A stretch of 64,000 nt of DNA from Streptomyces sp. Ru73 (GTDB lineage Bacteria; Actinomycetota; Actinomycetes; Streptomycetales; Streptomycetaceae), in assembly GCF_002920575.1 (NCBI RefSeq), contig NZ_PQSQ01000035.1, forward strand, positions 1 to 64,000, written 5' to 3'. A model generated the notes under the pieces. That model worked only from the letters and a program-made list of their open reading frames with translations. It searched no databases and was not told the origin of the DNA. This document shows positions 7,921-17,137 of the stretch, in pieces. The translations under genes were made by a program, and so were the position numbers. Positions within the stretch are counted from its first letter, which is position 1. The number at the start of each line of letters is the position of its first letter.

Positions 7921-8571
7921 TTACGGGTGGTACTTCTCCTCGACCGTCTCGGCGGCGCCGGACTTGGTGCTCATGGTGACGCGGACGGTCACGGCCTTCG
8001 TCTTCGCGGCCTTCTCCAGCTGCTCCACGGTGCACTCGGCGGTGCCGTAGCCGTCGTCGCCGATCGACACGCTTCCGGAGTCGTCGGAGCAGATCGCGGC
8101 CGCGCCGAGGATCTTGGTGGCGTTGGCGACGAAGAAGGCCTGGTCCATGCCGCCGTCCTCGGGATCGACGATCAGCTTGCCGGGCGCGAGGTACTCCAGC
8201 TTGCCGACGACCGTACGGTGGTTGCCCGCGTTGGCGACGCCGCCCCCGTCGGCGGCGGACTTGCTGTCGGCACCGGTGGACGGCGCCGGCTCCGACTTAC
8301 CGGTGTGCTGTGCCTGCCCGCCGTTCTGTCCCTGCGCGCCCTTGTCGGCCTTGCCGGCGGAGGAACCGGCACCGGCCTGGTCCGACGAGGCCGAACCCTG
8401 CTGCGAGCCGGACGCGCTCGACGAACCGGACGAGGACGCGGCGCCCGCCGACCCGGAGTCCTGCCCGCAGGCCGTGGCCCCCAGCCCCAGCGCCGCTGCG
8501 GCGACCACGGCGGCGACGATGCGGCGGCCGGAACGGCCGCGGAAACGGTGGGTGGCGGTGGCGGTCTTCAT
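7921..8571 (-). CDS. Secreted lipoprotein, unknown function
   Basis: A 216-residue lipoprotein. The signal peptide has basic residues (HRFRGRSGRR), an Ala/Val core and the lipobox GATAC with Cys35 as the lipid-modified residue. Residues 37-115 are a Ser/Gly/Ala/Gln-rich tether. The C-terminal 95 residues are a folded domain with two Cys (AAICSDDSG and GTAECTVEQL), probably disulfide-bonded, and the phrase VVGKLEYLAPGKLIVDPEDGG. I do not recognise the domain beyond its resemblance to small Streptomyces lipoproteins. The start at 8571 follows GGGAGAC at normal spacing and gives a standard signal peptide. The gene stands alone; the 240 bases upstream carry no other gene. Confidence 0.82.
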   Translation of the reverse strand: MKTATATHRFRGRSGRRIVAAVVAAAALGLGATACGQDSGSAGAASSSGSSSASGSQQGSASSDQAGAGSSAGKADKGAQGQNGGQAQHTGKSEPAPSTGADSKSAADGGGVANAGNHRTVVGKLEYLAPGKLIVDPEDGGMDQAFFVANATKILGAAAICSDDSGSVSIGDDGYGTAECTVEQLEKAAKTKAVTVRVTMSTKSGAAETVEEKYHP

Positions 8572-8811
8572 CGTGTCTCCCGTTGCTGGTCTCTCGTCTG
8601 CTCCCGGACGACAACCAGCCTCGAAGATCACGCTGGTGATCGGCTAACGGCCGACTAACGTCGCGTAATCGCGGTACGCGGCACGGCTTCACACCGGAAT
8701 TTCCCCGGCTGCGAGCGCGTGCGTACGGGAGTTCGCGCCGGCGCTCCGGTCGAGCCGCTCCGCGCGGGCGGCCCTGCTCGGGGGCGTACGGCGTACTCGG
8801 GCGGGCCGCGC

Positions 8812-10959
8812 TCAGGCCCGCGGAGTGGTCTGCGGCCGCCAGACCCACGGCGTCGCGTCGGGTGACATTCCCACGACCGACACGGGGCCCCCGTGCGGGG
8901 CCAGGAGCGCCGGTGCGCCCACGGTGACCGTGCGGGCGGGGGCCGTCACGGGACGCGCGTCGGCGGACGTGCCGTACTGGACCTGGACCCGGCCGCCGTC
9001 GGTCAGGCCCAGCAGTACCGGTGCGGCCTTCTCCCCGTCGGGGCCGGCGGCCAGGTGTGCGGTGAGAAGTCCGTACCCGGTGAAGTGCGGCAGCGGGGTG
9101 CCGGCCGCGCCCGCCGACGCGCCGTACACGTACGGCGTGGCCGCGGCCGGGGCGCGGTAGATCAGCGCGGTGCGGCCGGACGCCTCGCGGACGGCGGCCG
9201 GCGGGTCGTCCGGTACCGGGCCCCGCACGCCGGACGGCCGACGGAAGGTGACCGGGCCGCCCGGGCGCTCCTGGGCCCAGTGGTGCACGCCGTCGTGCCC
9301 CGCCGCGTAGACGTGTATCCGCCCCGCCCCGTCGAGGACGACGGACAGCCCGTCCTGTATCTCCCGGCCGCCCAGCCGGTGCCAGGGCCCCCACCGGCCG
9401 GAGGCCCCACGTATGCGCGTGGCCAGGCCCTTGGCCGCCGTACGGACGAAGAGGTGGACGCGGTGATCGGCGGTGGCCACGGCCACCGGGCAGCCGGCCC
9501 GCCGTCCCCTCGCGGCACCGGCGTCGGGGGTGCCGAGCCCCCGCCAGGGCCCGAACTGCCCGTCCGTGCCGCGCTGTTCCCGTACGACGATCTCGCGCGT
9601 ATTGGGCCCGCCCTGGCCGTCCAGCGCGGAGAACCGCAGCGCGAAGAGCAGCTGACGGCCGGCGGTGTCGGTCACCACGCTCAGGGCCGGGGCGAGCGGC
9701 CCGCCGCCGAGGTTGCGCGGGGCGCCGAACCGTCCGCTGCCGGGGTCGGTCTCCCGCCAGCGGACGGCCTGGGTGCCGAGTACTCCGTAGGCGACGATCC
9801 GTCCCGAGCGGTCGGTGGTGGGCACGGGCAGCGCCCCCGGGTAACGCGGGTGGGTGCTGCGCGCCCAGCCCTTCCGGCTGGTCAGGGCGTGGGTGCCGCT
9901 CTGGCTGTAGTCGCCGCAGCCGGCCGGGTCGCCGCACTCCCACCGGGCGCCGCCCCCGTAGGCGGCGATGTAGCGGACCTTGTCCTCGAGGACGGCCGGC
10001 GGGAGATTGTGCGGCCAGCGCTGGTTGTAGTACCCGCGGAAGGCCACGGTGGTGAAGCCCGGCGCGCGCCCGCCCCGCCGCGTGGCATCGGCCACCCACT
10101 GGGAGATCGCCTTCCACGTGAACAGGGCCGTCGGGGTGTGGTCCCGGTGATCGGAGAAGTGCCGCTGATCGCTGCCCTTCGGGTGCGTCGCGTCGTGCAC
10201 CTGGTAGTCGGGGTCGGGGTCCATGGTGTGGATGACGGTGGGCCGGTAATGGCCCATGAGCCAGGCGAGGACATCGACGAGGGTCTGGTGGTCGTAGGTG
10301 TGCACCTGCGAGACCAGGGAGGCGGTGGCGACCACCGTACGCATCACGGTGCCCGGGACGTCCCACAGGGCGGGCAGGCGTACGCCGCCCTCGGACCGCA
10401 TGGCGATGTTGAGGAAGATCAGCCGCGCCCGCCGGCCGCCCGCCGCCAGCCCGTCCGTCTCGGCTCTGACGCCGTGCGGCAGGGCCAGGACCGTGCGCTG
10501 CCAGCGGGTGAAGCGGTCCACGCCCAGCATCTCGGCGTACGCCTGCCGCATCCCCTGCTGCCGCGCGGCGGAGTACCCCGGCTTGTTGCGGGCCACCGGC
10601 GCGAGCTCATGCGGCACGCGGTTCCGGCCGGAGGACTCGCCTGCCGTGACGACGACGGTGACCACCGGCACCCCCGAGGACAGCAGCCGCCGGCACTCGG
10701 GGTTCATGAAGAACAGGTCGTCGTCGGGATGGGCTATGACCTGCAGCAACAGGCTCTTCCGGCCGGCGGCGAAGGAGCCCGTCGCCTGCGGGTCCACGGC
10801 ATGGACCGGCGCCACGGGGCCGCCGGGGCGCCCGTTGGTCCCGCACCCGGCCACCATGGCGGCGGCCAGAGCGCCGAGACCGCCCGCGAGCACCTGCCGA
10901 CGGGTCGCCGCGCACGATTCCCGCCTCGCTGTGTCATTCACCGTGGGCCACACCTTCAC
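8812..10959 (-). CDS. Tat-exported lipoprotein: PIG-L-type deacetylase with C-terminal propeller-like domain
   Basis: A 715-residue protein. The N-terminus has a twin-arginine signal (TRRQVLAGG) ending in a lipobox, Cys39. Residues about 70-330 are a PIG-L/LmbE zinc deacetylase domain with the metal motif AHPDDD (His77, Asp79, Asp80) and a later HFSDHRDHTPT segment that supplies another metal His. Residues about 370-715 contain repeated aromatic and Gly motifs (GPWRGLGTPD, GPWHRLGGRE, VHHWAQERPGG) typical of sugar-binding beta-propellers. It probably removes acetyl groups from an N-acetylated sugar at the cell surface; the substrate is unknown. The GTG at 10959 gives the complete Tat region; the GTG six codons later is an alternative. 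It lies beside glycosyltransferase genes, which fits a surface-glycan role. Confidence 0.82.
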   Translation of the reverse strand: MKVWPTVNDTARRESCAATRRQVLAGGLGALAAAMVAGCGTNGRPGGPVAPVHAVDPQATGSFAAGRKSLLLQVIAHPDDDLFFMNPECRRLLSSGVPVVTVVVTAGESSGRNRVPHELAPVARNKPGYSAARQQGMRQAYAEMLGVDRFTRWQRTVLALPHGVRAETDGLAAGGRRARLIFLNIAMRSEGGVRLPALWDVPGTVMRTVVATASLVSQVHTYDHQTLVDVLAWLMGHYRPTVIHTMDPDPDYQVHDATHPKGSDQRHFSDHRDHTPTALFTWKAISQWVADATRRGGRAPGFTTVAFRGYYNQRWPHNLPPAVLEDKVRYIAAYGGGARWECGDPAGCGDYSQSGTHALTSRKGWARSTHPRYPGALPVPTTDRSGRIVAYGVLGTQAVRWRETDPGSGRFGAPRNLGGGPLAPALSVVTDTAGRQLLFALRFSALDGQGGPNTREIVVREQRGTDGQFGPWRGLGTPDAGAARGRRAGCPVAVATADHRVHLFVRTAAKGLATRIRGASGRWGPWHRLGGREIQDGLSVVLDGAGRIHVYAAGHDGVHHWAQERPGGPVTFRRPSGVRGPVPDDPPAAVREASGRTALIYRAPAAATPYVYGASAGAAGTPLPHFTGYGLLTAHLAAGPDGEKAAPVLLGLTDGGRVQVQYGTSADARPVTAPARTVTVGAPALLAPHGGPVSVVGMSPDATPWVWRPQTTPRA

Positions 10960-11121
10960 CTGCCGTCGCGGGGCGTCCCTGGGCTCCGCTCACCGATTTT
11001 GCCTCCCCCCAAGGGCGGCCACCACACGAGAACACGGAATGCGCGCACAGATGAATGCCGCGACAGAAGACTTACGCTTTTCTTACCCGGCGACCATTCA
11101 GGGACGCTGCACGATTCCTTG

Positions 11122-11222
11122 ACAGCGAGACAGGAAGACAGGGAGGCAGCGTCGCAGGGAGAGAGCGCGACAGGGAGACAGCGTCGAAGTGCGACGGCTC
11201 GACGGCTCGACAACTCGACAGC
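11122..11222. repeat. Degenerate GACAG / CGACGGCT simple-sequence tract
   Basis: About 100 bases of short imperfect repeats: GACAG-type pentamers (several copies) passing into CGACGGCT-type octamers. It lies in the 330-base gap between the PIG-L gene start and the 3' end of the glycosyltransferase gene. The rest of that gap has no gene and should carry the PIG-L promoter. Confidence 0.6.
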
Positions 11223-11289
11223 GGTATTCGGAGTTCCAGCTACCGTTTTTTGCTTTCCTGCTGAAGGCACCGATCGCGGGAGAATCGCT

Positions 11290-12882
11290 TTACGAACTCT
11301 GGCGCTCTTCGGGTTGCAGGAGCGCCTCGGTGCTGTCGGGCACGGGCAGCCGGACGGCGACGGTCCGCTGCGGGGAGTGTGCGGTACCGGAGTCGATGGC
11401 CCAGCGGGCGACCAGGAACGAAAGGGGTGTGGCGAGAATGCCTGCGGCCAGGGCGGCGATGTTCTTCCCCATCCCCAGGGAGTGCACGCCGAGGAAGAGA
11501 AGCGTGCCGCTGAATACCAGATTGACGAGGCTCGACAAGGGGAAGCGGAAGAATGCCCGCCACGTCGGCCTCGTGCGACAGGTGACGTAGGTGTTCAGCA
11601 GGAACGAACCGACGATGCTGACCGCGAAACCGAGGACGTGAGCGACCAGATACGGAATCCACCGGTTGAGCGTGGCGTAGACGGCCATGTAGACGGCGGT
11701 GTTGACGATTCCGATGCACCCGAAGATGAAGAACTGCCTCACGGTACGCAGCCTGGCGGCCCCGGGGCCTGTGGCTTTCCCCTGCACGGACGCCCCTCTG
11801 GCGACCGGCGGGCCGATTCCGCTCATTCCGCCGCTTCCACTGGTCCCACTGGTTCCGCTGGTTCCGCTGGTTCCGTCCGTGGCGGGTACGGCACGGCCCG
11901 GGGCCTGGCCCAGCCCCCTCCCCTGCTCCCGCCCTCGCCCTCGCCCCCGGTACGAATCCTCTTCCGTCTCCCGCACCACATAGAGCGGCCGGCGTTTCGT
12001 CTCACCGTAGATGCGGCCGACGTATTCGCCGATGACGCCGAGCGTGGCGAGCTGAATTCCACTCAGGGCCACGACGGCGGTCAGCAGGGTCGCGAATCCG
12101 GGCACCTCCACGCCGTGCAGCACGACGTGCGCAATGATCCACAGTGCGTACGTGAATGCCGCGAAGGACAGGGCGAGTCCGGCGTAGATGACCAGGCGCA
12201 GTGGGCGGCTGTTGAAGGATATGAGGCCATCGATACCGTAATTGAGGAGCCGCCGGCCGCCCCATTTCGAACGTCCCGCGGCGCGGCTGACATTGTGGTA
12301 CGTGAAGCTGACGGTGTCGAAGCCGATCCAGGAGAAGATCCCCTTGGAGAACCGGTTGGCTTCCGGCAGTGCCAGCACCGCGTCGACGGCCCGGCGCGAC
12401 AGCAGCCTGAAGTCTCCCTCGCCGTCGACGACGTCGACGTCCATGCAGTGGCCGATGGCACGGTAGTACGCCGAACTGGCCGTCCTGCGCAGCAGTCCCT
12501 CACCGGACCGGTCGCGGCGCGCGATGACCTGGTCGTAGCCGTGTTGCCGCAGTTCCAGCATGCGGTGCAGCAGCCCCGGCGGGTGCTGGAGGTCGGCGTC
12601 CATGAGGACCACCGCGTCGCCGCGTGACATGCGCAGCCCGGCCAGCATGGCCGCTTCCTTGCCGAAGTTCCGGCTGAGGGACGTATAGCGGATGCGCTGG
12701 TCAGCGGCGGCGAGAGCGCGCAGCTGACCGAGGGTCGTGTCGCGGCTGCCGTCGTCGACGTAACAGATCTCGAAGGAGCGCCGCGTCTCGTCGAGGACCG
12801 ACATCAGTGCGGAGTGAAAGGTATTGATCACCTCTTCCTCATTGAAACACGGAACGACGACCGAGATCTGACACTCTTCCAT
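11290..12882 (-). CDS. Fused GT2 glycosyltransferase and GtrA-type flippase (GtrB-GtrA)
   Basis: A 530-residue fusion. Residues 5-230 are a GT2 domain of the dolichyl-phosphate/bactoprenol glycosyltransferase type, with VDDGS at 42-46 and DADLQHPP at 95-102. Two membrane helices follow (about 230-255 and 263-288). An unusual linker (about 305-375) carries RGRGRGREQGRG and a TSG tripeptide run encoded by a 9-base DNA repeat. Residues 382-505 form a four-helix GtrA domain. GtrB loads a sugar onto undecaprenyl phosphate and GtrA flips it; here both steps are in one chain. The divergent DUF6056 gene is a candidate for the third component, the outward-facing transferase. The acceptor and sugar are unknown. 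Confidence 0.87.
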   Translation of the reverse strand: MEECQISVVVPCFNEEEVINTFHSALMSVLDETRRSFEICYVDDGSRDTTLGQLRALAAADQRIRYTSLSRNFGKEAAMLAGLRMSRGDAVVLMDADLQHPPGLLHRMLELRQHGYDQVIARRDRSGEGLLRRTASSAYYRAIGHCMDVDVVDGEGDFRLLSRRAVDAVLALPEANRFSKGIFSWIGFDTVSFTYHNVSRAAGRSKWGGRRLLNYGIDGLISFNSRPLRLVIYAGLALSFAAFTYALWIIAHVVLHGVEVPGFATLLTAVVALSGIQLATLGVIGEYVGRIYGETKRRPLYVVRETEEDSYRGRGRGREQGRGLGQAPGRAVPATDGTSGTSGTSGTSGSGGMSGIGPPVARGASVQGKATGPGAARLRTVRQFFIFGCIGIVNTAVYMAVYATLNRWIPYLVAHVLGFAVSIVGSFLLNTYVTCRTRPTWRAFFRFPLSSLVNLVFSGTLLFLGVHSLGMGKNIAALAAGILATPLSFLVARWAIDSGTAHSPQRTVAVRLPVPDSTEALLQPEERQSS

Positions 12883-13200
12883 TCGATACCCCAGCAGGTG
12901 TGAGTGCAGCCTTCCCGTCTGCGTCCGCCACCATGACGCATCTTCTTAAGACCACGGTAAGAAAAAGGTGTGTCCCATGTGATTCCTGTACGCTCACCGG
13001 GCAGCACGTCCAGCGCGATGGAACCATAGAGGAAGGAACGAGTGGAACCATAGGGAAGAACCAGTCGTCACATTCTTTACGGATCAGCCTTTGGCCGGAA
13101 CATGGTCGGACCGTGGCGCAAAACGCACGGAACTGCAATCCGTATCTTTGCGACGAAAAATTTCTTTTCTCGGCCCTGAGGGGAGAGGGGGCAGCCTGTA
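12883..13200. promoter_or_regulatory. Divergent, AT-richer intergenic region
   Basis: The 318 bases between the GtrB-GtrA start and the DUF6056 start are clearly richer in A/T than their surroundings. I see no gene. The region should hold promoters for both directions; it contains TCTTACCGTGG on the minus strand and several A/T runs, but I cannot place the start sites. Confidence 0.5.
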
Positions 13201-14685
13201 GTGCAAGCGTCGGAACCGGCTGTTCAGGACCGGCACACCACAAGCGTTCCGGATAAGCGGAAGCCGTGGTGGCGGACACCGGCGGGGGTGGGCCTGCTCT
13301 CACTTCTCCCGCTCGCCGTGTTCGCGTTCGCGGCCTGGAACGCCCGGTGGGTGCGCCCCGGTGGCGACGACTGGTGCTTCCTGCCGGTGGTGCGCGACGG
13401 CGGACTGCCCGCGATGGTGCAGAAGTTCTACGGCCATGACAATGGGCGCCTCGTCAACGCCGTACTGGTCTGGGCGTACGCCAGGTTCGGTGAGGCGGGT
13501 CAGCAATGGTTCGCACCGGTGAGCGGCGCGCTCATGCTCGTCCTCCTCTGGGCCTTCGCAGCCGCCGTCCTGTCCGCCGCGCGGCTCAGGGTCCCGCGGG
13601 GTGTGCCGCTCCTGGTCGCGTCCATGGTGACGGCGTTGTTCCTCTTCGGCTCGCCCAACACCTACAAGACGTTCTACTGGCCGGCCGCCTCGGTCTCCCA
13701 CACCCTGCCCCCGGTCTTCGCCTGCGCGGCGGCCGTCCCCGTACTGCGGGCGACGTCGCGGCGCGGCAAGTACCTGGCGCTGCTCGCCGTCGCCGTCACC
13801 GGAACGTCCCTGGGCCTCCTCTCCGAAGAGACCAGCGTCGTCGTCTCGGCCGTCCTCGCATCCGCACTGCTGATCAGCAGCCACGTCTTCCCGGAAGCAC
13901 GCCGCCGGTTCCTGCGCGCGTGCTGCGCCACCGGCATCGCGAGCACCGTACTCGGCACCCTGATCCTCTACACGTCCCCGGGGTCGCTGCACCGGCGCGA
14001 GAGGAAGAACGCCTCGACGATGCTCACCCCCGACTCGCTCCTCGCGTCCCTGCACGGCTTCCGCGAGATCCTCACCACGCTCCTCACGACCTGGCAGTAC
14101 CTGGGAGCCATCGCGGCGGGCCTCCTCCTCGGCCTGCTGATCCGCGGCCCCCTCGGCCGGCGCGCCCCCGGGAAGAAGGACGGACTGACAGCCGCGGCCG
14201 GCGGCTGCGCCCTGCTCGCCGCCGGCTACGTGTGCACGGTCATCACCTACCCCGTCTTCGGAGCGGGAGTGGTGTCGTCGACCCGCCTGTGGAACGACTA
14301 CCTGCTGCTCTACATCCTGCTGCTCGTCTACGCCGGCACCCTCGCCGCCCGCACCCTGCGAAGCCGCGTCCGGCGGACCTGGCCGGTCCTGGCCACGGGA
14401 TCCGTGGTGTACGCCGTCGTCTGCGTCGCCCTCGCCGCATCACTCGCCGGCCTCGAAACCCACATGATCACCCGCGCCCACGGCTGGGACCACCAGAACC
14501 GCGTGATGCGCAGTCAGGCCGCCTCCGGCGCCCAGACCCTGCCCTACAAGCGCCTCCCCCTGAGCAAGATGACCGAACCCTTCCGCCACGGCGGCCGCGC
14601 CAAATGGCCCGCCTCCTGCATCGCCGACTACTACAAGGTCCAGCACATCACCCAGGCCCCGCCGAGGACCTCACGCCAGCGCTAG
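13201..14685 (+). CDS. DUF6056-type polytopic membrane protein, possible GT-C glycosyltransferase
   Basis: A 494-residue membrane protein with about ten hydrophobic segments. An early extracellular-side motif, RPGGDDWCFLP near residue 52, resembles the acidic loop of GT-C enzymes and of DUF6056 proteins. A long soluble tail follows the last helix, ending around ARAHGWDHQNRVM and KRLPLSKMTEPFRH. GT-C proteins use lipid-linked sugars outside the membrane, so it could take the product of the neighbouring GtrB-GtrA fusion; this is inference from position. The GTG at 13201 lies after a G-rich stretch (GAGAGGGGGCAG), so the ribosome site is plausible but the start is not certain. A strong terminator follows. 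Confidence 0.75.
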   Translation: MQASEPAVQDRHTTSVPDKRKPWWRTPAGVGLLSLLPLAVFAFAAWNARWVRPGGDDWCFLPVVRDGGLPAMVQKFYGHDNGRLVNAVLVWAYARFGEAGQQWFAPVSGALMLVLLWAFAAAVLSAARLRVPRGVPLLVASMVTALFLFGSPNTYKTFYWPAASVSHTLPPVFACAAAVPVLRATSRRGKYLALLAVAVTGTSLGLLSEETSVVVSAVLASALLISSHVFPEARRRFLRACCATGIASTVLGTLILYTSPGSLHRRERKNASTMLTPDSLLASLHGFREILTTLLTTWQYLGAIAAGLLLGLLIRGPLGRRAPGKKDGLTAAAGGCALLAAGYVCTVITYPVFGAGVVSSTRLWNDYLLLYILLLVYAGTLAARTLRSRVRRTWPVLATGSVVYAVVCVALAASLAGLETHMITRAHGWDHQNRVMRSQAASGAQTLPYKRLPLSKMTEPFRHGGRAKWPASCIADYYKVQHITQAPPRTSRQR

Positions 14686-14699
14686 CCCACCTCAACACG

Positions 14700-14733
14700 A
14701 AAGGGGTGCCCGACCCCTCGGGCACCCCTTTTC
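14700..14733 (+). terminator. Rho-independent terminator after the DUF6056 gene
   Basis: AAGGGGTGCCCGA (14701-14713) pairs exactly with TCGGGCACCCCTT (14718-14730), followed by TTT. It lies 15 bases after the stop codon. The stem could also act on the opposite strand after the tRNA. Confidence 0.85.
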
Positions 14734-14756
14734 ATCTGCGGCTATGTGGCCTGTGG

Positions 14757-14843
14757 CGGAGGCTGTGGGATTTGAACCCACGGTGGCGTTGCCGCCACGA
14801 CAGTTTTCAAGACTGTTCCCTTAGGCCGCTCGGGCAAGCCTCC
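14757..14843 (-). tRNA. tRNA-Ser(UGA)
   Basis: Read on the minus strand: acceptor GGAGGCT pairs with AGCCTCC, the D-arm begins TGCCCGAGCGGCC, the anticodon loop CTTGAAA gives UGA, there is a long variable arm (class II), and the T-arm contains GGTTCAAATCC. The discriminator is G at 14757. No CCA is encoded. It reads UCA/UCG-type serine codons. Confidence 0.95.
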
Positions 14844-15062
14844 CCGCGGCACCGGTCGGCGGCCGGCCGACGGTGACGCGGGGATCAGGGTAGCGCGTCA
14901 GCTGTTTCGATGCGCTGTCCAGGCGCCGGACCAGGCATCCGGATGGTCCGGACGCCGGCCCGGGCGGGCCCGGGTGCCGGTTCTGGCGGGCCCGCCGGGT
15001 GCGCCCGTCGGCCCTCGGTCCCGCGTGGGTCCGCTTGCCGCTGGCCGGGGCTCGCCGGGGCG

Positions 15063-16829
15063 TCAGCTGTCGCCGACTCGCTGGCCCAGGGTGACCTCGG
15101 CGGTGTGCTCCTTGCCGTTGCGTTCGTAGGTGAGGGTGACCTTGTCGCCGGGGCGGTGCTGCCAGATTTCGCTGATCAGGGTCGGGCCGCTGTCGATGGC
15201 CGTGTCGTCGAGCTTGGTGATCTTGTCGCCGGGCTTGAGGCCGGCCTTGTCGGCCGGGCCGTTCGGGGTGACGGCGTCCGTGCCGCCGTTGCCGCGCTGG
15301 GCGATCGTCGCGCCGTCGCTGGTCTCCCGCATGCCGACCTGCACCCCGATCTGCGGGTAGACCGGCTTGCCGGTGCGGATCAGGTCGTCGGCGACCCGCC
15401 GCGCCTGGTCGATCGGGATCGCGAAGCCCAGGCCGATGCTGCCGGACTGGCTCTCGCCGCCGAACGGGTCGCTGCCGCCGCCGCTCGCCGACTGGATCGC
15501 GGAGTTGATGCCGATCACGTTGCCGGAGGCGTCCATGAGCGGGCCGCCGGAGTTGCCGGGGTTGATCGACGCGTCCGTCTGCAGCGCGGACATGTACGAG
15601 GCGTTCGTCCCGCCGCCGTCGCTGGACGCCACCGGGCGGTCCTTGGCGCTGATGATGCCGGTGGTGACCGTGCCGGACAGGCCGAACGGCGCGCCGATGG
15701 CGATGGTCGCGTCGCCCACCGCGACGTTCGCGGACTTGCCCAGCGGCAGCGGGGTGAGCTTGGCATCGGAGGGGTTCTTGAGCTTTATGACGGCGACGTC
15801 GTAGCCCTGGGCCCGGCCCAGGACCTCGGCGTCGTACTTCTTGCCGTTGGAGAACGTCACCGTCAGCTTGCCGCCGTCGGCGGCGCTCGCCACGACGTGG
15901 TTGTTGGTGAGGATGTGGCCCTGCTTGTCATACACGAAGCCGGTGCCCGTGCCGCCCTCGCCGCCCGCGCCCTGCGCCTCTATGGTCACGACGCTGGGCA
16001 GCGCGCGCTGGGCGATGCCGGAGACCGAGGTCGGCTTGCGGTTCAGGGCCTGGGGGTCGCCGGACGAGGAGACGGTCGTGGAGGTCGTGTCGTTCTGCCC
16101 GGCGGCCCAGTAGCCGATGCCGCCGCCGACGCCGCCCGCGACCAGCGCGGCGACCAGTACGGCGGCGATCAGGCCGCCGCGGCGGCGCGGCTTGTCGGCG
16201 GGCGGGCCCATCGGGGCTCCCCAGCCGCCACCGCCGTACGGGGGCTGCGGCGGGCCGCCCCAGCCGCCGGCGCCGCCACCGTGCGGCGTACCGCCGTGCG
16301 GAGTGCCCCCGCCGTACGGGTCGCCACCGGGCGGTACGGCACCGAAGGCCGCGGTGTGCTGCGGGTCCTGCGACCAGCCGGAGGAAGAGGACGAGGAGGA
16401 GGAGGACGAGGAGGACGCGGATGCGGTTTGGGGGGAGGTGCCGGGGGCCGCTCCCAGGGGGGTCGTGGGGGCGTCGCCTTGAGGGGCCGCGGGCGGCTGC
16501 GCACCAGGGGGCGCGGAAGGCTGCGCCACGGGGGCGGCGTCGGTGGCCGTACCGGGGGCCGCGGGCCGCTGGCCTTCAGGGGCCGCGGCGGGCTGCGCTC
16601 CGGGAGGCGTGGCGGACTGCGCTTCGGGGGCCGCGGGGGGCGTCGGGGTCTTGTGCTGCGGGTCGGCCGGTGAGCCCACCGCCGGCGCGAAGTCCGGGCG
16701 GGGCGGTGCGGTGTCCGGGGTGTGCGGAGTCTGCGCGCCGGACGCGGGCGCGGCCGACCCCTGGGCCCCGGCGGGTGCCTGCGGCTCCGCCTCCGGCGGG
16801 ACGGCGGCGCCCTCGTTCTCGGTGCTCAC
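15063..16829 (-). CDS. HtrA/DegP-like membrane-anchored serine protease with PDZ domain
   Basis: A 588-residue protein. Residues 1-215 are a disordered cytoplasmic region rich in Pro, Ala, Gly and Ser with a run of 12 serines (139-150). One membrane helix lies at about 219-243. The trypsin-like domain has the triad His311 (LTNNHVVA), Asp344 (YDVAVIKL) and Ser427 (PGNSGGPL). A C-terminal PDZ domain covers about 485-585 (ADKAGLKPGDKITKLDDTAI). It should degrade or process misfolded proteins outside the membrane. The GTG at 16829 has GAGGAGAG upstream; a longer reading frame exists but lacks a ribosome site. Single-gene unit. The Ser run and Pro-rich repeats are likely to vary between strains. 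Confidence 0.92.
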   Translation of the reverse strand: MSTENEGAAVPPEAEPQAPAGAQGSAAPASGAQTPHTPDTAPPRPDFAPAVGSPADPQHKTPTPPAAPEAQSATPPGAQPAAAPEGQRPAAPGTATDAAPVAQPSAPPGAQPPAAPQGDAPTTPLGAAPGTSPQTASASSSSSSSSSSSSGWSQDPQHTAAFGAVPPGGDPYGGGTPHGGTPHGGGAGGWGGPPQPPYGGGGWGAPMGPPADKPRRRGGLIAAVLVAALVAGGVGGGIGYWAAGQNDTTSTTVSSSGDPQALNRKPTSVSGIAQRALPSVVTIEAQGAGGEGGTGTGFVYDKQGHILTNNHVVASAADGGKLTVTFSNGKKYDAEVLGRAQGYDVAVIKLKNPSDAKLTPLPLGKSANVAVGDATIAIGAPFGLSGTVTTGIISAKDRPVASSDGGGTNASYMSALQTDASINPGNSGGPLMDASGNVIGINSAIQSASGGGSDPFGGESQSGSIGLGFAIPIDQARRVADDLIRTGKPVYPQIGVQVGMRETSDGATIAQRGNGGTDAVTPNGPADKAGLKPGDKITKLDDTAIDSGPTLISEIWQHRPGDKVTLTYERNGKEHTAEVTLGQRVGDS

Positions 16830-17137
16830 AGCTCTCTCCTCAGCTTCCTGACCATGCCGGCCCGATGACCGGCCGGCATGTTCGAGCGGTGCGTGGCGTC
16901 TTGGCTTGACGGTGACATGTCGGCGTGACGGTATACGGAAGTGTCCGGTTCCAGCCTTTCCCACGGGCCGTCAGGGCACCGTAAGCCGAGGCTGTGACCT
17001 TGCCTTCATCCTTTATCCCGGACATTTGCCGCGCATCCCCAGGTAATTCTTCGGGTGTCGGCGCAGGCCGCCGCCGGCCGGTGGGGGTTCGGCGGTCAAC
17101 CGGACCGCGCGCCACCGCGCGATGGCACGATAACCCG

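Noticed and set aside
8893..12627. Very long open frame on the plus strand opposite the deacetylase and GtrB-GtrA genes
   Set aside because: It is antisense to two well-supported genes, has no recognisable domain and arises because stop codons are rare in high-GC DNA.
14757..14843. Integrative element attached to the tRNA-Ser gene
   Set aside because: No integrase, excisionase or second copy of the tRNA end was found in the window.
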